Positions 18,197 through 26,626 are shown, counted from the stretch's first letter. The stretch is 64,000 nt of DNA from Marinobacter sp050379415 (GCF_050379415.1 NZ_JBNRLS010000004.1:62001-126000), one strand, 5' to 3'. A program made the numbers and translations. Notes: generated by a model not told the origin, from the sequence alone.

Positions 18197-18226
18197 GGGG
18201 TCTGATGAACTTGTTCATCTGACCCC
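18197..18226 (+). repeat. REP-like palindrome, copy 3 (T.T polarity)
   Basis: GGGGTCTGATGAA, loop CTTG, TTCATCTGACCCC. T.T mismatch at arm position 7. Preceded by a short GGGGCTGATCACCCC (18181-18195), perhaps a collapsed copy. Between dapD and dapE. Confidence 0.95.
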
Positions 18227-18243
18227 AAGTTAAAGCTGAGAAT

Positions 18244-18273
18244 GGGGTCAGAAGAAGGCTTTCTTCAGACTCC
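18244..18273 (+). repeat. REP-like palindrome, copy 4 (A.A polarity)
   Basis: GGGGTCAGAAGAA, loop GGCT, TTCTTCAGACTCC; one C-to-T change in the right terminal run. Opposite polarity to copy 3, 17 nt away, and 41 nt before the dapE ATG. Confidence 0.92.
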
Positions 18274-18314
18274 GACTTTGAACCTGCCCCACTTACACCA
18301 GACAAGGTCAAGCA

Positions 18315-19445
18315 ATGAGCACATCGCCCACCCTGGAACTCGCCATGGATCTGATTCGCCGGCAATCGGTCACCCCGGATGACGCCGGCTGCCAGGAGCT
18401 GATGATGTCCCGACTGGCGCCGCTGGGATTTGATGGTGAGAACCTGCGCTTCGGGGACACCGACAACCTTTGGGCTCGCAAGGGCTCTGAGGGCCCGGTA
18501 CTGGCTTTTGCGGGTCACACCGATGTGGTCCCGACCGGCCCGGAGAAAAACTGGGCGCATCCGCCGTTCGATCCGGTGATTAATGAGGGCTACCTCTACG
18601 GCCGCGGCGCGGCGGATATGAAAGGCAGTCTGGCGGCCTTCATCACTGCCTGTGAACGTTTTGTGAAGGCACATCCCGAACACCGTGGCTCCATCGCATT
18701 ACTGATTACCAGCGATGAGGAAGGCCCGGCGAAAGAGGGTACCGTCAAAGTTGTGGAAACCCTGGAAGCCCGCAACGAGAAGATCGACTGGTGCCTGATC
18801 GGTGAGCCATCCAGTACCCACCAGGTCGGTGATGTGATCAAGAACGGCCGCCGCGGTTCGCTGCACGGCTACCTGACCGTGCACGGTATCCAGGGCCATG
18901 TCGCCTACCCGCACCTGGCTGAGAACCCGGTGCATTCCGTGGCGCCGGCACTGGACGCCCTGGCCAACGAGTTCTGGGACAACGGCAACGACTTTTTCCC
19001 GCCCACCACCTTCCAGATCACCAGGATCGAGGCGGGAACCGGCAGCAACATCATCCCCGGCGAGTGCCTGGTGCATTTCAACTTCCGCTACTGCACCGAG
19101 AACACGGCGGAAAGCCTGGAAGAGCGCGTAGTTGCCATCCTGGACCGCCACAAGCTGAAGTACGACCTGCAATGGCACCTCAGCGGCCGCCCCTTCCTGA
19201 CTGACCGCGGTGCGCTTGTATCCGCCAGCCAGGACGCCATCCGTACCGTAACCGGTCGCGAAACCGAACTCTCCACCTCCGGTGGCACCTCCGACGGCCG
19301 CTTTATCGCCCCCACCGGCGCCCAGGTCGTGGAACTCGGCCCCATCAACGCGACCATTCACAAGGTGGATGAGTGTGTGAAGGCGGAGGATCTGGATACG
19401 CTGTCGGAGATTTATGAGCAGATTCTGGTGGAATTGCTGGCGTGA
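18315..19445 (+). CDS. dapE: Succinyl-diaminopimelate desuccinylase DapE
   Basis: 376 residues. DapE hydrolyses N-succinyl-LL-diaminopimelate to LL-diaminopimelate and succinate; it is a dinuclear zinc M20 peptidase-fold enzyme. Zinc and catalytic residues are in AFAGHTDVVPTGP (His), YGRGAADMKGS (bridging Asp) and TSDEEGPA (catalytic Glu pair); GSNIIPGE lies in the dimerisation domain. AAGG precedes the ATG by about 9 nt. Co-directional with dapC and dapD, although REP-like elements separate the three genes. Confidence 0.96.
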   Translation: MSTSPTLELAMDLIRRQSVTPDDAGCQELMMSRLAPLGFDGENLRFGDTDNLWARKGSEGPVLAFAGHTDVVPTGPEKNWAHPPFDPVINEGYLYGRGAADMKGSLAAFITACERFVKAHPEHRGSIALLITSDEEGPAKEGTVKVVETLEARNEKIDWCLIGEPSSTHQVGDVIKNGRRGSLHGYLTVHGIQGHVAYPHLAENPVHSVAPALDALANEFWDNGNDFFPPTTFQITRIEAGTGSNIIPGECLVHFNFRYCTENTAESLEERVVAILDRHKLKYDLQWHLSGRPFLTDRGALVSASQDAIRTVTGRETELSTSGGTSDGRFIAPTGAQVVELGPINATIHKVDECVKAEDLDTLSEIYEQILVELLA

Positions 19446-19449
19446 AAGA

Positions 19450-19474
19450 GGGGTCAGAAGAAAGCTTTTACCCC
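19450..19474 (+). repeat. Truncated REP-like element, copy 5
   Basis: Starts as a standard left arm (GGGGTCAGAAGAA then AGCT) but the right arm is shortened to TTTACCCC. It begins 5 nt after the dapE stop codon. Confidence 0.75.
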
Positions 19475-19475
19475 A

Positions 19476-19492
19476 GGGGTCTGAAGTACCCC
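19476..19492 (+). repeat. Truncated REP-like element, copy 6
   Basis: GGGGTCTGAAGTACCCC, 17 bp: a left arm and the last bases of a right arm with the centre lost. Confidence 0.65.
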
Positions 19493-19493
19493 A

Positions 19494-19523
19494 GGGGTCT
19501 GATGAACTCGTTCATCTGACCCC
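19494..19523 (+). repeat. REP-like palindrome, copy 7 (T.T polarity)
   Basis: GGGGTCTGATGAA, loop CTCG, TTCATCTGACCCC. Between the convergent dapE and slyX genes. Confidence 0.95.
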
Positions 19524-19539
19524 GAGTCAAGTTGAAACC

Positions 19540-19570
19540 GGGGTCAGATGAAAGTCTTCATCAGCCCCCC
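19540..19570 (+). repeat. REP-like palindrome, copy 8 (A.A polarity)
   Basis: GGGGTCAGATGAA, loop AGTC, TTCATCAGCCCCCC; the right end has drifted. Pairs with copy 7 in opposite polarity. Confidence 0.88.
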
Positions 19571-19611
19571 GAGTTAGACCCCATCTTCGGGCCTGCCCCC
19601 GACCTGGCCGC

Positions 19612-19830
19612 TCAATAATGCGGAGGCGGCGCCTCCTGGTCCTCCGGCTTGATATTCGACGGCGACACATCCTTCAGCTGCTTGTGCAGTAATCGCTTCG
19701 CCTCCCACAGCTCCCGGATATCCATTTCCTGCTTGGCCACCTGCTCACTCAGGGTGTTGATCACTTCATCCTGAAAGGCGATCCGCATTTCGAGTTCGTC
19801 GAGTCGGGCTTCGAGGTCTTTCTGTGTCAT
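19612..19830 (-). CDS. slyX: SlyX family protein
   Basis: 72 residues. SlyX proteins are small predicted coiled coils of unclear function. The sequence has the family features: a heptad-patterned helix over residues 1-50 (LEARLDELEMRIAFQDEVIN) and the diagnostic C-terminal tail ending PPPHY. It converges on dapE across a REP cluster and is divergent from the cold-shock-domain gene. Confidence 0.9.
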   Translation of the reverse strand: MTQKDLEARLDELEMRIAFQDEVINTLSEQVAKQEMDIRELWEAKRLLHKQLKDVSPSNIKPEDQEAPPPHY

Positions 19831-19991
19831 CGGTTTGGTCAGCGCTCGGGATTATCTGGTAATATGCCGCTTTTCTCCGCCAGCCTCCCCTTATTTTCAG
19901 GATCTGGCGGTTTTCACCGGCCGGATGCGTGAGTTTACCTGATATCCGGTTCTTTATCGTTAGCGTTACAAAAATGGAGAAGTTACCTTCA

Positions 19992-20519
19992 ATGCGTAAT
20001 CCAGCCAAAGCGATCCTTGTCGCTGTTCTGATCGCGATTCCCGCACCATTGATCCTGGCCTTTATTCTGACCGCCACCCCTGAGCCGCTGCGCCTGATTG
20101 CTGCCGGCGAAGTGATTGAAGCTCTCGGAAGCAACCGGGGCATTGCTGCCTACATCATCACCCTGGTCCTGTTCGGCATTGCCGGCTTCCTGGCCGTAAC
20201 ACTCTCTGCCAAGCAACAGACCGCACAGAGCAATGCCCGTCGCGCACCTTCCCGTCCCCAGCGTAATAATGACGAGGACGAGGGCGATTTCGATGACAGC
20301 ACCCCGGAAGGCGATGAAGAAGGGACCGTGAAGTGGTTCAACGTCAAGAAAGGGTTCGGCTTTATCGTCCGTGACAGCGGCGACGAAGTATTCGTGCACT
20401 TCCGTGCCATCCGTGGTCGCGGCCGCCGGGTCCTGCGCCAGGGCCAGCTGGTTCGCTTCAACGTCGTTGAAGCTGACAAGGGTCTTCAGGCCGACAACGT
20501 CTCAATCCTGAGCGACTGA
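19992..20519 (+). CDS. Membrane-anchored cold-shock-domain protein
   Basis: 175 residues from the ATG at 19992 (MRNPAKAILVAVLIA). Two hydrophobic segments (about residues 7-27 and 53-72) precede a charged linker rich in Arg, Asp and Glu (about 77-110), then a C-terminal cold-shock domain: GTVKWFNVKKGFGFIVRDSG with the RNP1-type motif and VFVHFRAI as RNP2. Family knowledge says the domain binds single-stranded RNA or DNA; tethering to the inner membrane is read directly from the sequence. In-frame ATG 19974 and GTG 19929 give longer alternatives without better ribosome sites. A strong terminator follows at 20541. Confidence 0.82.
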   Translation: MRNPAKAILVAVLIAIPAPLILAFILTATPEPLRLIAAGEVIEALGSNRGIAAYIITLVLFGIAGFLAVTLSAKQQTAQSNARRAPSRPQRNNDEDEGDFDDSTPEGDEEGTVKWFNVKKGFGFIVRDSGDEVFVHFRAIRGRGRRVLRQGQLVRFNVVEADKGLQADNVSILSD

Positions 20520-20540
20520 TCCGCCCCCCTGAAGACAACG

Positions 20541-20569
20541 AAAAAGGCAGCCTTCGCGGCTGCCTTTTT
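20541..20569. terminator. Bidirectional intrinsic terminator
   Basis: GGCAGCC (20546-20552), loop TTCGC, GGCTGCC (20558-20564), flanked by five A before and five T after. It serves the cold-shock-domain gene on plus and the small gene ending at 20569 on minus. Confidence 0.9.
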
Positions 20570-20958
20570 CAATTCCAGACCACCTTCTGTTCACCGCGAC
20601 TGTCCAGGCGCCACCACTTCTCATCCTCGACCGGCTCACCTTCCTGCCAGTCACCCGGACTGCAGCGGATCTCGGTATCCATTGCCCTCCAGGCACTTCG
20701 TGCGCAATCCAGGTCGCTACCCCAGGGCAGCTCTTCCCCTTCGAGCACCAGCGATGTGAAGCGCTTGCCAAAGGCTCCCGGGTACAGCGTAATACGCACT
20801 GAGACCCCCTCGTAGGAGGCAGTACCCTTGATAACCGCGGACACATCGGTGTCGTCCAGGGCGAGGTTGTCAACGTTGGCCTCAAGCCACTGTGACACCT
20901 GGTTCGGTGCCAGGTCACGAATGTAGATTTCCAGATCCTGCACTCGCGGAATCTCCAT
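20569..20958 (-). CDS. Hypothetical protein overlapping the Clp-N ATPase gene
   Basis: 129 residues from MEIPRVQDLEIYIRD. Not recognised. It is acidic and Trp-rich towards the C terminus (EDEKWWRLDSRGE), without signal peptide or membrane helix, so probably cytosolic. Its start lies 44 nt inside the 3' end of the ATPase gene, in another frame, and no clear ribosome site is seen, which points to translational coupling and perhaps a physical partnership. An open frame extends upstream to 21171 but that part reads antisense-like residues within the ATPase gene and is not supported. Confidence 0.7.
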   Translation of the reverse strand: MEIPRVQDLEIYIRDLAPNQVSQWLEANVDNLALDDTDVSAVIKGTASYEGVSVRITLYPGAFGKRFTSLVLEGEELPWGSDLDCARSAWRAMDTEIRCSPGDWQEGEPVEDEKWWRLDSRGEQKVVWN

Positions 20959-22336
20959 GCTGTTGGTCACAATGCAGCACATAGTGAACCGGGCCGGGGC
21001 CCGCTGCAACCCACTGTTCCAGTTCACGTCGCAAATCCTCGACAGAAAGTCGGCGCAGGTTGCCGGCGGCCTTGCGTTCGCGCCAGGCAACTTCCGCGGC
21101 AGCTCGCCGGAGCTCAATGTCGTCAAGAGACTGCTCAAACTCCTCAACGGCCTCCTGCCGCGCCATGGCAACCAGTCCCTGCCGCCTCAGGGTATCCGCC
21201 TGCCCGGCCAGCGCCGCTGCTTCCACCGGCCCTCTTCCCGCAAACAGGCTCAAGCGTGCCGCAGCGCGCCCGACCCACTCGAGCATGCCGCCGGGCGTAC
21301 TCACGCAACGGCTTCGGCTGGACACGACATAACCTATGACCGAATGTGGTAACTGAATATTCCATTGCCTTTCGATAGCGGACTGGTGGGCAGTCAGGAT
21401 GGCTTTTCGCTGTGTTTGACTGGCCGGCGGCATATCCAGGACATCGAGGCGGCGCCCCAGCCGGTGCTGCAGAGCCTGAGCCGCCGACGCATCATCCGGT
21501 CCTTGCGGGCCCAGCAGCAACACGGGGCCGGACCAGCTCGTAAGCAGTTCCGACGCCAACGCTCCCGGCGCGTCCATCAACGCCAGAAGATCAGCCGGCG
21601 ACACATTGTCGAGCACCAGCAATGGCCAGCTTCGGGAACAGTCTGCCTCATTATCCGCTTCGCGCACCGGTATGACGGGAAGATCACTGGCCATCAGTTC
21701 TGCTTCCCGGCGGAGATCGATCTCGACGCAGTCCCGCTCGAGCACAGGTAGCAGGTACTGCAGCCAGCTGGATTTGCCTGATCCCCGGGGGCCACGTACC
21801 CAGACGAGAGCCCGGCAACAAGCTGCCACGGTCACCGCGACATCGTCGGCTAACTCAATCCACTCCGGGTCGGCGATGGCAATCGGTGCATGGGCATCCG
21901 GGGTCAAATCCTCCGGGGGCGCCGGCTCCGCCGGCTCGGGCCACCTCGGAACCTGCTCCAGAAGAGCCACGTAGGCTTTGCCCTCGAGTCGCTCCGCACG
22001 CCTTGCCAGGGTATCCAGCAGGTGGGGCCAATCCAGCCAGGGTACGGTGAAGGCCTCGCGGGCGCTTGCCAGCCAGTAGATCAGCTGGGAGGACAGCAGC
22101 CCCTCCCCGCCCACTTCAGTGACGATCGGCTGCTCACACTGGATGGTGCGAACCAGTTCGTCCAGATCAACGCCGCAGCCACGCAGGTACCGTATGATCG
22201 ACGGATCGGTGTCCAGTAGCGCAAGCAGGAAATCTTCAACGGTGATGGCTGCGCCACCTCGCCCGCTGACGTTGTCCCGGGCCCGCAGCAATGCGGTCTG
22301 GCACTGGGGATCAAGGCATCCTTGCCAGTCTTCCAT
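20915..22336 (-). CDS. Clp N-domain / single AAA ATPase-like protein
   Basis: 473 residues, GGGAG upstream of the ATG. Residues 1-150 resemble the double Clp-N repeat of ClpA/ClpB/ClpV proteins (ARDNVSGRGGAAITVEDFLLALLDTD). A Walker A motif GPRGSGKSS is near residue 185 and a Walker B-like PLLVLDNV near 245. The C-terminal third is helical and rich in Ala, Arg and Glu (RRAAAEVAWRERKAAGNLRR). Compared with ClpB/ClpV (over 850 residues) the second ATPase ring and the middle domain are missing, and no ClpP-binding loop is obvious. Function unknown; a remodelling or STAND-like role is possible. It is followed by an overlapping small gene. Confidence 0.75.
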   Translation of the reverse strand: MEDWQGCLDPQCQTALLRARDNVSGRGGAAITVEDFLLALLDTDPSIIRYLRGCGVDLDELVRTIQCEQPIVTEVGGEGLLSSQLIYWLASAREAFTVPWLDWPHLLDTLARRAERLEGKAYVALLEQVPRWPEPAEPAPPEDLTPDAHAPIAIADPEWIELADDVAVTVAACCRALVWVRGPRGSGKSSWLQYLLPVLERDCVEIDLRREAELMASDLPVIPVREADNEADCSRSWPLLVLDNVSPADLLALMDAPGALASELLTSWSGPVLLLGPQGPDDASAAQALQHRLGRRLDVLDMPPASQTQRKAILTAHQSAIERQWNIQLPHSVIGYVVSSRSRCVSTPGGMLEWVGRAAARLSLFAGRGPVEAAALAGQADTLRRQGLVAMARQEAVEEFEQSLDDIELRRAAAEVAWRERKAAGNLRRLSVEDLRRELEQWVAAGPGPVHYVLHCDQQHGDSASAGSGNLHS

Positions 22337-22400
22337 TCAACTTCTCCCTGTTGTGTCGGCATCATCCTGATGCCTTTCCGTGGTCGGTTCGGGGCAGTTC

Positions 22401-22841
22401 TTACCAGGTACCCGTGTTCTCCATGCTTGCCCAGGGCTCTTTCGGAGGCAATGCCTCCCCTTTCTGGAGCAGCTCGATGGAGATGTTGTCGGGGGTCCGG
22501 ATAAACGCCATATAGCCATCCCGGGGCGGACGGTTAATGGTTACGCCGTTGGCCTGAAGCTTCTCGCACAGGGCGTAAATGTCATCCACGCGGTAGGCCA
22601 GGTGACCAAAATTGCGGCCGCCGGTGTATTCCTCCGGATCCCAGTTGTAGGTCAGCTCGATCATCGGCGCACGGTCTTCCCGGGCCCGCGCCTCGTCTTC
22701 AGGTGCCGCCAGAAACACCAGGGTGAACCGGCCCTTCTCACTGCTCTTCCGGTTGATCTCGACCATGCCCAGCAGGTCGCAGAAGAAATGCAGAGTCTCG
22801 TCCAGGTCACTCACCCGGATCATGGTGTGGAGGTATTGCAT
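22401..22841 (-). CDS. gloA: Lactoylglutathione lyase (glyoxalase I)
   Basis: 146 residues from MQYLHTMIRVSDLDETL, with AAGGAG 7 nt upstream. It isomerises the hemithioacetal of methylglyoxal and glutathione to S-lactoylglutathione. The four metal ligands of the short Ni-type enzymes can be placed: His in LHTMIRV, Glu in IELTYNW, His in FGHLAYRV and Glu in ISIELLQKG. A longer in-frame start at 22919 adds residues not typical of the family. Divergent from the DUF1853 gene. Confidence 0.95.
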   Translation of the reverse strand: MQYLHTMIRVSDLDETLHFFCDLLGMVEINRKSSEKGRFTLVFLAAPEDEARAREDRAPMIELTYNWDPEEYTGGRNFGHLAYRVDDIYALCEKLQANGVTINRPPRDGYMAFIRTPDNISIELLQKGEALPPKEPWASMENTGTW

Positions 22842-22905
22842 ACGCGCTCCTTGTGCAATCGGGGTCATCTTACCGCTTAGACATAGTTTACGGTATCCTT
22901 GGCCC

Positions 22906-23859
22906 ATGGACGACATCACAACCGGCGATATTCCCTGCGCCCTTCAAACTCCCGCCGTCAGGCACCTGGCGTGGCTGTGTCACACCCCTCAACTCCTGAG
23001 TTCGCCACTTTCGTTTGAACCCGCCCGCTATCTGCCTCCAAACCACCTGGAAACGCTCAAGGCATGGGACCGTGAGCCCGGCATAGCACCGGCATTACTC
23101 CGGGAACCACCGCAACGCCGGCTGGGATTCTATTTTGAGCGACTGTATCAGGTTTTATTGGAGGAACTGCTCGGTTGGGAAATTCTTCTGAAGAACCAGC
23201 AGATACAGTCAAACGGGCGCACCATCGGCGAGCTTGATTTTGTGGTACATAACCGGACCGAAGACCGGATTGAACACCATGAAATCGCCGTGAAATACTA
23301 CCTCGGGGTACCTCGGCCAGGTCAGCAGACGCTCTGGTACGGTCCCAATGCCCGTGACCGTCTGGACCTCAAGACCGACAACCTCATCCATCACCAGAGC
23401 CGTCGCACCCACCAACCGGAAACACAGGTCCTCCTGGAACAACTCGGTATCAGCGGCCCCCTCACCTCACGGATCTTCATGCCGGGCTATCTGTTCTATC
23501 CCACTATCGGGGAAACCGTGGCCCCCCCGGATTACGTGCCCCGAAATCACCTGCGCGGACATTGGCGGTATGCCAATGATGTCGAGTTAACAGAACTTGA
23601 ACAATCGGTACCCCTGAGAAAACCACACTGGATCGGTCCCTGGAGCCAGATTGAACAACCCGATGCTGAGGCTGCCCGGGCAGCCATACACGAGGTTGAG
23701 AAACGGAGGATTCCAACACTTTTTGCGGGAATGGAATGGCATCCGGGACGGGAATGCTGGGTTGAGCGCTCCCGGTATTTTGTCGTTCCCGGCGCCTGGC
23801 CGGAATTGCACACCGTGGAGACAGCTGCGGGGAACGGACAAGCGCCCGCTCCCCGATGA
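22906..23859 (+). CDS. DUF1853 family protein
   Basis: 317 residues from MDDITTGDIPCALQTPAVRH. I recognise the family from its overall pattern (LGFYFERLYQVLLEELLGWE near residue 70, then GRTIGELDFVV and HHEIAVKYYLG). The spacing of Glu-Leu-Asp and Glu-x-Ala-x-Lys in these two segments is like a PD-(D/E)XK nuclease core, so a nucleic-acid cleaving or remnant nuclease fold is plausible; no activity is established to my knowledge. No signal peptide or membrane segment. Divergent from gloA with 64 nt between starts; its 3' end meets the large lipoprotein gene, convergent, with only 5 nt between stops. Confidence 0.8.
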   Translation: MDDITTGDIPCALQTPAVRHLAWLCHTPQLLSSPLSFEPARYLPPNHLETLKAWDREPGIAPALLREPPQRRLGFYFERLYQVLLEELLGWEILLKNQQIQSNGRTIGELDFVVHNRTEDRIEHHEIAVKYYLGVPRPGQQTLWYGPNARDRLDLKTDNLIHHQSRRTHQPETQVLLEQLGISGPLTSRIFMPGYLFYPTIGETVAPPDYVPRNHLRGHWRYANDVELTELEQSVPLRKPHWIGPWSQIEQPDAEAARAAIHEVEKRRIPTLFAGMEWHPGRECWVERSRYFVVPGAWPELHTVETAAGNGQAPAPR

Positions 23860-23864
23860 AGGCT

Positions 23865-26492
23865 CTACTGATTGGAGGATAGATTCACGTCAAAAGCCGG
23901 CGATGCCCAGCCTTCCACCCACTCATCATTTGCCGGCAAAGGCTCGCCTCCATACTCCACCTCTTGATCATTCCCGTACTTCAGCCAGGTGACAGTTGGT
24001 GACTGACCCACAGGCGGCTTGCTGTAATCGCACACGCCGTTCGGGAAAATTTCCGCCACCCGCTGGGCAAAGTTCTCGGGCGTATAAATGCCTTGCAGAA
24101 TATTTGCAGGATAATCCTTCGGATCGACCGGCTTCAGCGCGCATTTATTGTTGAGTGTCCGGATATCATCGCCAGCAACAGTTCTTGGCATACCGAAGCG
24201 CGTCTGGACAACAAGTTCCTGGGCCTTCACAACCTCATCCGTGATTGGGGACAAGGGATCGGCCACAACAGAAGGAAGCCCCAGCGCCCCCAGATCGAGT
24301 CCGCAGACCTGGCCCGTCGCGACGTCCAGAATTTCACCTGTGACTGCCGGTAATCTTGGCTCCAGCGCATAGTCCACGCCGGGAATAACGGGGTCGGGGT
24401 ATAGGAGTCCCCCGGTCAGCGGCAGGATCACGCCCCATTCGGCAGTCGCTCCGGACAGGGAGAGACAACGATCCCGGGCAAATGCCGGCCGATTCCGAAT
24501 CAGCTTGTTCTGGAGCGTATCTCCCCGTTCATCGGATTCGATTCCCGCGAGCCACTGATCCATGGTCAGTAGCGCTTCGGTGGTAAACACGGTATCGCCG
24601 GCAATCGGAAACGCTCCGTACCAGATCACATGATTCAGTGAATGCCCCTGCACCTCTTCTATCCGCGCCCGGGTCTGCCAGGAGTGAAAGGCATCATGGG
24701 CAAAGCCAGGGTCTGGCCCCCTCAAATCAATCATGGGCACGCCAGAAAGATTTTCAGCGGTATTGATGGCACCGGTGCGATAGGCGTTCTCGATAGCCTC
24801 GATATCACCCCTTGTACGCTCGGATTGGTAGTTGATATCGACATCAAAGCCGCCAATCTCGCGATTCAAATCCAGGAACTGCGCCCCGGTGATCAAGCCT
24901 TCCTGCAGTGCTCTCAACCCATACTGGACACCTTCGTTATCCAGCGGGATGCCGGCAAAGCCCTTACCCAGTATCTGCTCGTTCACCGACCAGACTTCAG
25001 GCGGTCGCTTGCCAAACTGGTTCACCATATAGTCAATGAGGCCGCAGCGCAGACCTTCAGGCCGCTCTTCCGGATGGTAAACCGCTACGCCGTCTTGAAG
25101 GCCGGGGCAGTTTTCCTGATCCGGATAGGCCGCCGGGAAGAACGCCATATCGGAAACAACCGGATTAATCGGCAAGTGCCCATAGATGAAAGGCCATTGT
25201 GTCGGCAAGAGGCCATTAGTCAGCAGGCCCTCAAAGAACCCCGGCATCTCCTCCTGGCTCTCCGGCATCTGGAGCCCCAGGTAATTGCTTATCAGGTTGT
25301 AATCCGCGAACTGCGTTGCGGTTGTCCAGACGTCGGGATAGGAACATTGAACGATCAACCCCTGATAAATGCCCGGATAGGCGTTGGCGACATGCTGCTG
25401 GGCAATCGCACCACCGGAACACCCGGTGCCGATGGTGTACCGGATGGGTCCGTATTGTTCGATGATATGCTCCTTGGCCATCATCAGAGACTCGGCCGCG
25501 GTCACCAGATTCACATTGTGCCCCAGGTTCGCCTGGGCCGTTGACAGTGTGATGAAGCCCCGGGCCAGGGCAACAGAAATGCTGTCACCCAGCAGAAGTT
25601 CATTTCCGTTCGTCAGGCCTGAAATATCCCCATTGGGTGGCCGCCCCATACCATAGCTGACACCGACATTACCGCCATGATGGATAAGGACTTTGCCATT
25701 CCACTGGTCCTGGGGGCTAAGTGCGCTCCAATTCTCTCCGGGCTGGAAGAGCGACATGACCTGGTACCGGTCCCGGTTCAAAACTCCGGTTTCGACACGG
25801 ACGATAAAAGGCATGGTCACCCCTTCATCTGTGGTGATCTCGGCAATGTCATCCTCGGGTGGGGGATTTTCGGGATCGTAGGGCAGAAAGGCTTCCGGCA
25901 GGCCTGGAGAGGAGGGATCAAACTCAGTAAACAGTCTGGTCAGTTTGTCTGCGGGCACATACTTGAAGCGATATTCCGGTTCCTGGTTGCACTGATCATC
26001 CAGGGCTTCCGGGTTAGTGCAACGCCATGGCTGAACCTGAGGGCCTGAAAAGACCGGACCACCTGCAGGGTGGTTGGTAATACTCGCTGTCAGCTTGCTG
26101 TTTCTGTTATCGAGCAGAGCGGCCAGGGTGTTGCTACCAAGCCCCAACCCGGAAACGAGCCCGCGGATCGTATTGGGCTCCACTAGCTGGAACTGGCCGG
26201 TGACATCCTCGTCATTGAGCAGAATGCGCGCTTCCTGAATATTATCAGCAACAATTTCTACCAGCGCATCACCACCACTGATGAGATCCGAACGGTTTGA
26301 AAGAACCTTTATTTCACCTTCGGCTTCGGGAAGCGGTTTATTGTCGCCCACCTGTGCTGGAGGTTTGGATTCAGGGACGACTGAGCCCGGGGTTTGGGCT
26401 GAGTCCGGAGATTGGGTCGAGCCGGAGTCTGAGCCACCACAACCGGTCAATCCGACAAACACGGCCGCCACCAGCGCCTTTCTGGAGAACAT
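23865..26492 (-). CDS. Large lipoprotein hydrolase, DUF6351-like
   Basis: 875 residues. A lipobox (LTGC, Cys about residue 18) follows a short signal sequence, then a Ser/Pro/Gln-rich linker to about residue 60: a lipid-anchored envelope or surface protein. IGTGCSGGAIAQQ near residue 357 looks like the nucleophile elbow of an alpha/beta hydrolase. The size and ending suggest the DUF6351 group of secreted hydrolases that resemble tannase or hydroxybutyrate-oligomer hydrolases; substrate unknown. AGAGG precedes the ATG. An 11-bp inverted repeat with a 24-nt spacer (26506-26551) sits just ahead of the ribosome site. Base composition is a little more A+T-rich than neighbouring housekeeping genes. 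Confidence 0.75.
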   Translation of the reverse strand: MFSRKALVAAVFVGLTGCGGSDSGSTQSPDSAQTPGSVVPESKPPAQVGDNKPLPEAEGEIKVLSNRSDLISGGDALVEIVADNIQEARILLNDEDVTGQFQLVEPNTIRGLVSGLGLGSNTLAALLDNRNSKLTASITNHPAGGPVFSGPQVQPWRCTNPEALDDQCNQEPEYRFKYVPADKLTRLFTEFDPSSPGLPEAFLPYDPENPPPEDDIAEITTDEGVTMPFIVRVETGVLNRDRYQVMSLFQPGENWSALSPQDQWNGKVLIHHGGNVGVSYGMGRPPNGDISGLTNGNELLLGDSISVALARGFITLSTAQANLGHNVNLVTAAESLMMAKEHIIEQYGPIRYTIGTGCSGGAIAQQHVANAYPGIYQGLIVQCSYPDVWTTATQFADYNLISNYLGLQMPESQEEMPGFFEGLLTNGLLPTQWPFIYGHLPINPVVSDMAFFPAAYPDQENCPGLQDGVAVYHPEERPEGLRCGLIDYMVNQFGKRPPEVWSVNEQILGKGFAGIPLDNEGVQYGLRALQEGLITGAQFLDLNREIGGFDVDINYQSERTRGDIEAIENAYRTGAINTAENLSGVPMIDLRGPDPGFAHDAFHSWQTRARIEEVQGHSLNHVIWYGAFPIAGDTVFTTEALLTMDQWLAGIESDERGDTLQNKLIRNRPAFARDRCLSLSGATAEWGVILPLTGGLLYPDPVIPGVDYALEPRLPAVTGEILDVATGQVCGLDLGALGLPSVVADPLSPITDEVVKAQELVVQTRFGMPRTVAGDDIRTLNNKCALKPVDPKDYPANILQGIYTPENFAQRVAEIFPNGVCDYSKPPVGQSPTVTWLKYGNDQEVEYGGEPLPANDEWVEGWASPAFDVNLSSNQ

Positions 26493-26505
26493 AACGGAAA
26501 CCTCT

Positions 26506-26551
26506 TTATTATTTGCGTTATCAGGGCGTTTCGAAACCCGGCAAATAATAA
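26506..26551. promoter_or_regulatory. Inverted repeat upstream of the DUF6351-like gene
   Basis: TTATTATTTGC (26506-26516) and GCAAATAATAA (26541-26551) are perfect reverse complements. The spacer contains a 10-bp palindrome GTTTCGAAAC (26528-26537). It ends 13 nt before the ATG at 26492, overlapping the approach to the ribosome site. Possible operator or translation-controlling hairpin. Confidence 0.55.
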
Positions 26552-26626
26552 GGGAGTGTCATGTTCTCAAGCGTTGGTCCAGCCGACCGAATGCATCGTC
26601 AGATATGTGAACCAGCTCTCAAAGCA

